Source of the DNA: Acidobacteriota bacterium
GTDB lineage: Bacteria > Acidobacteriota > UBA6911
DNA length: 6,371 nucleotides
Direction: 5' to 3'
Assembly (NCBI GenBank): GCA_017860075.1
Contig: JAFNAH010000128.1
Location: forward strand, 1 to 6,371
This document shows positions 6,299 through 6,371 of the stretch, piece by piece. The translations under genes and the position numbers were made by a program. Positions within the stretch are counted from its first letter, which is position 1, and each line of letters begins with the position of its first letter. The notes below the pieces were generated by a model, which saw nothing but the letters and a program-made list of their open reading frames with translations, had not been told where the DNA came from and ran no database searches.

Positions 6299-6371
6299 TC
6301 AGGTACCCTGCGAGCGCCGCAGTTGCACGAACCATTCGGCAAACTTCCGGACCCCTTCCTGGACGGGGGTC
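6299..6371 (-). CDS. Probable NAD-dependent sugar-nucleotide epimerase, C-terminal end only
   Basis: The last 23 codons of a minus-strand gene that runs off the right edge; the stop TGA is the complement of 6299-6301. The peptide TPVQEGVRKFAEWFVQLRRS followed by QGT matches the C-terminal helix of extended-SDR UDP-sugar epimerases, such as UDP-glucuronate 4-epimerase and relatives, which typically end TPLEEGIRRFVEWYRxY. In that family this helix packs on the substrate-binding domain. Only this helix can be seen, so the exact sugar specificity is open. If correct, it would supply nucleotide sugars for the envelope polysaccharides that the nearby glycosyltransferase may also serve. It is oriented like the FG-GAP gene but separated from it by the 280-base repeat region. 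Confidence 0.65.
   Translation of the reverse strand, partial: TPVQEGVRKFAEWFVQLRRSQGT

Overview
The window is a roughly 60% G+C (estimated by eye) bacterial chromosomal segment. It looks most like Acidobacteriota or a related soil/sediment lineage. This is inference from the gene mix: an AsnRS ending in [10 protein letters not shown], a GT-C membrane glycosyltransferase with a lineage-type methyltransferase, folD, and secreted YVTN and FG-GAP beta-propellers. No rRNA or other marker is present to settle it.

Left part (1-2893, + strand): the 3' end of asparaginyl-tRNA synthetase, then a GT-C/GT39-like multi-membrane-span glycosyltransferase, then a small class I SAM-methyltransferase-like protein. 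Stop and start codons overlap or nearly touch, so this reads as one transcription unit. The glycosyltransferase is broken. Its N-terminal half ends at 1087 in one frame and its C-terminal half continues to 2153 in another. The break falls where relatives carry a TRYEGW-type segment, which is missing here, so a small internal deletion of 3n+2 bases is the simplest explanation.

Middle (2952-4858, + strand): folD, complete with all expected catalytic residues, starts after a short 58-base spacer behind a GAGAGG ribosome site. A secreted seven-bladed YVTN propeller protein overlaps its stop codon (ATGA).

Right part (4877-6371, - strand): a secreted FG-GAP/VCBS calcium-binding propeller protein faces the YVTN gene with only 18 bases between the two stop codons. 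Upstream of it lies about 280 bases of non-coding DNA. It holds two REP-like hairpin elements (a short and a long form of the same repeat) and a degenerate GATCGG/TCGATC-rich inverted repeat. At the right edge sits the last 23 codons of a further minus-strand gene, most likely an NAD-dependent sugar-nucleotide epimerase.

Together the genes mix housekeeping (asnS, folD) with cell-surface functions: sugar transfer to lipid-linked or surface substrates, sugar-nucleotide epimerisation, and secreted propellers. I see no phage, CRISPR, transposase or defence system. The points most worth a second look are the broken glycosyltransferase, the divergent SAM-binding loop of the methyltransferase and the REP-like elements.
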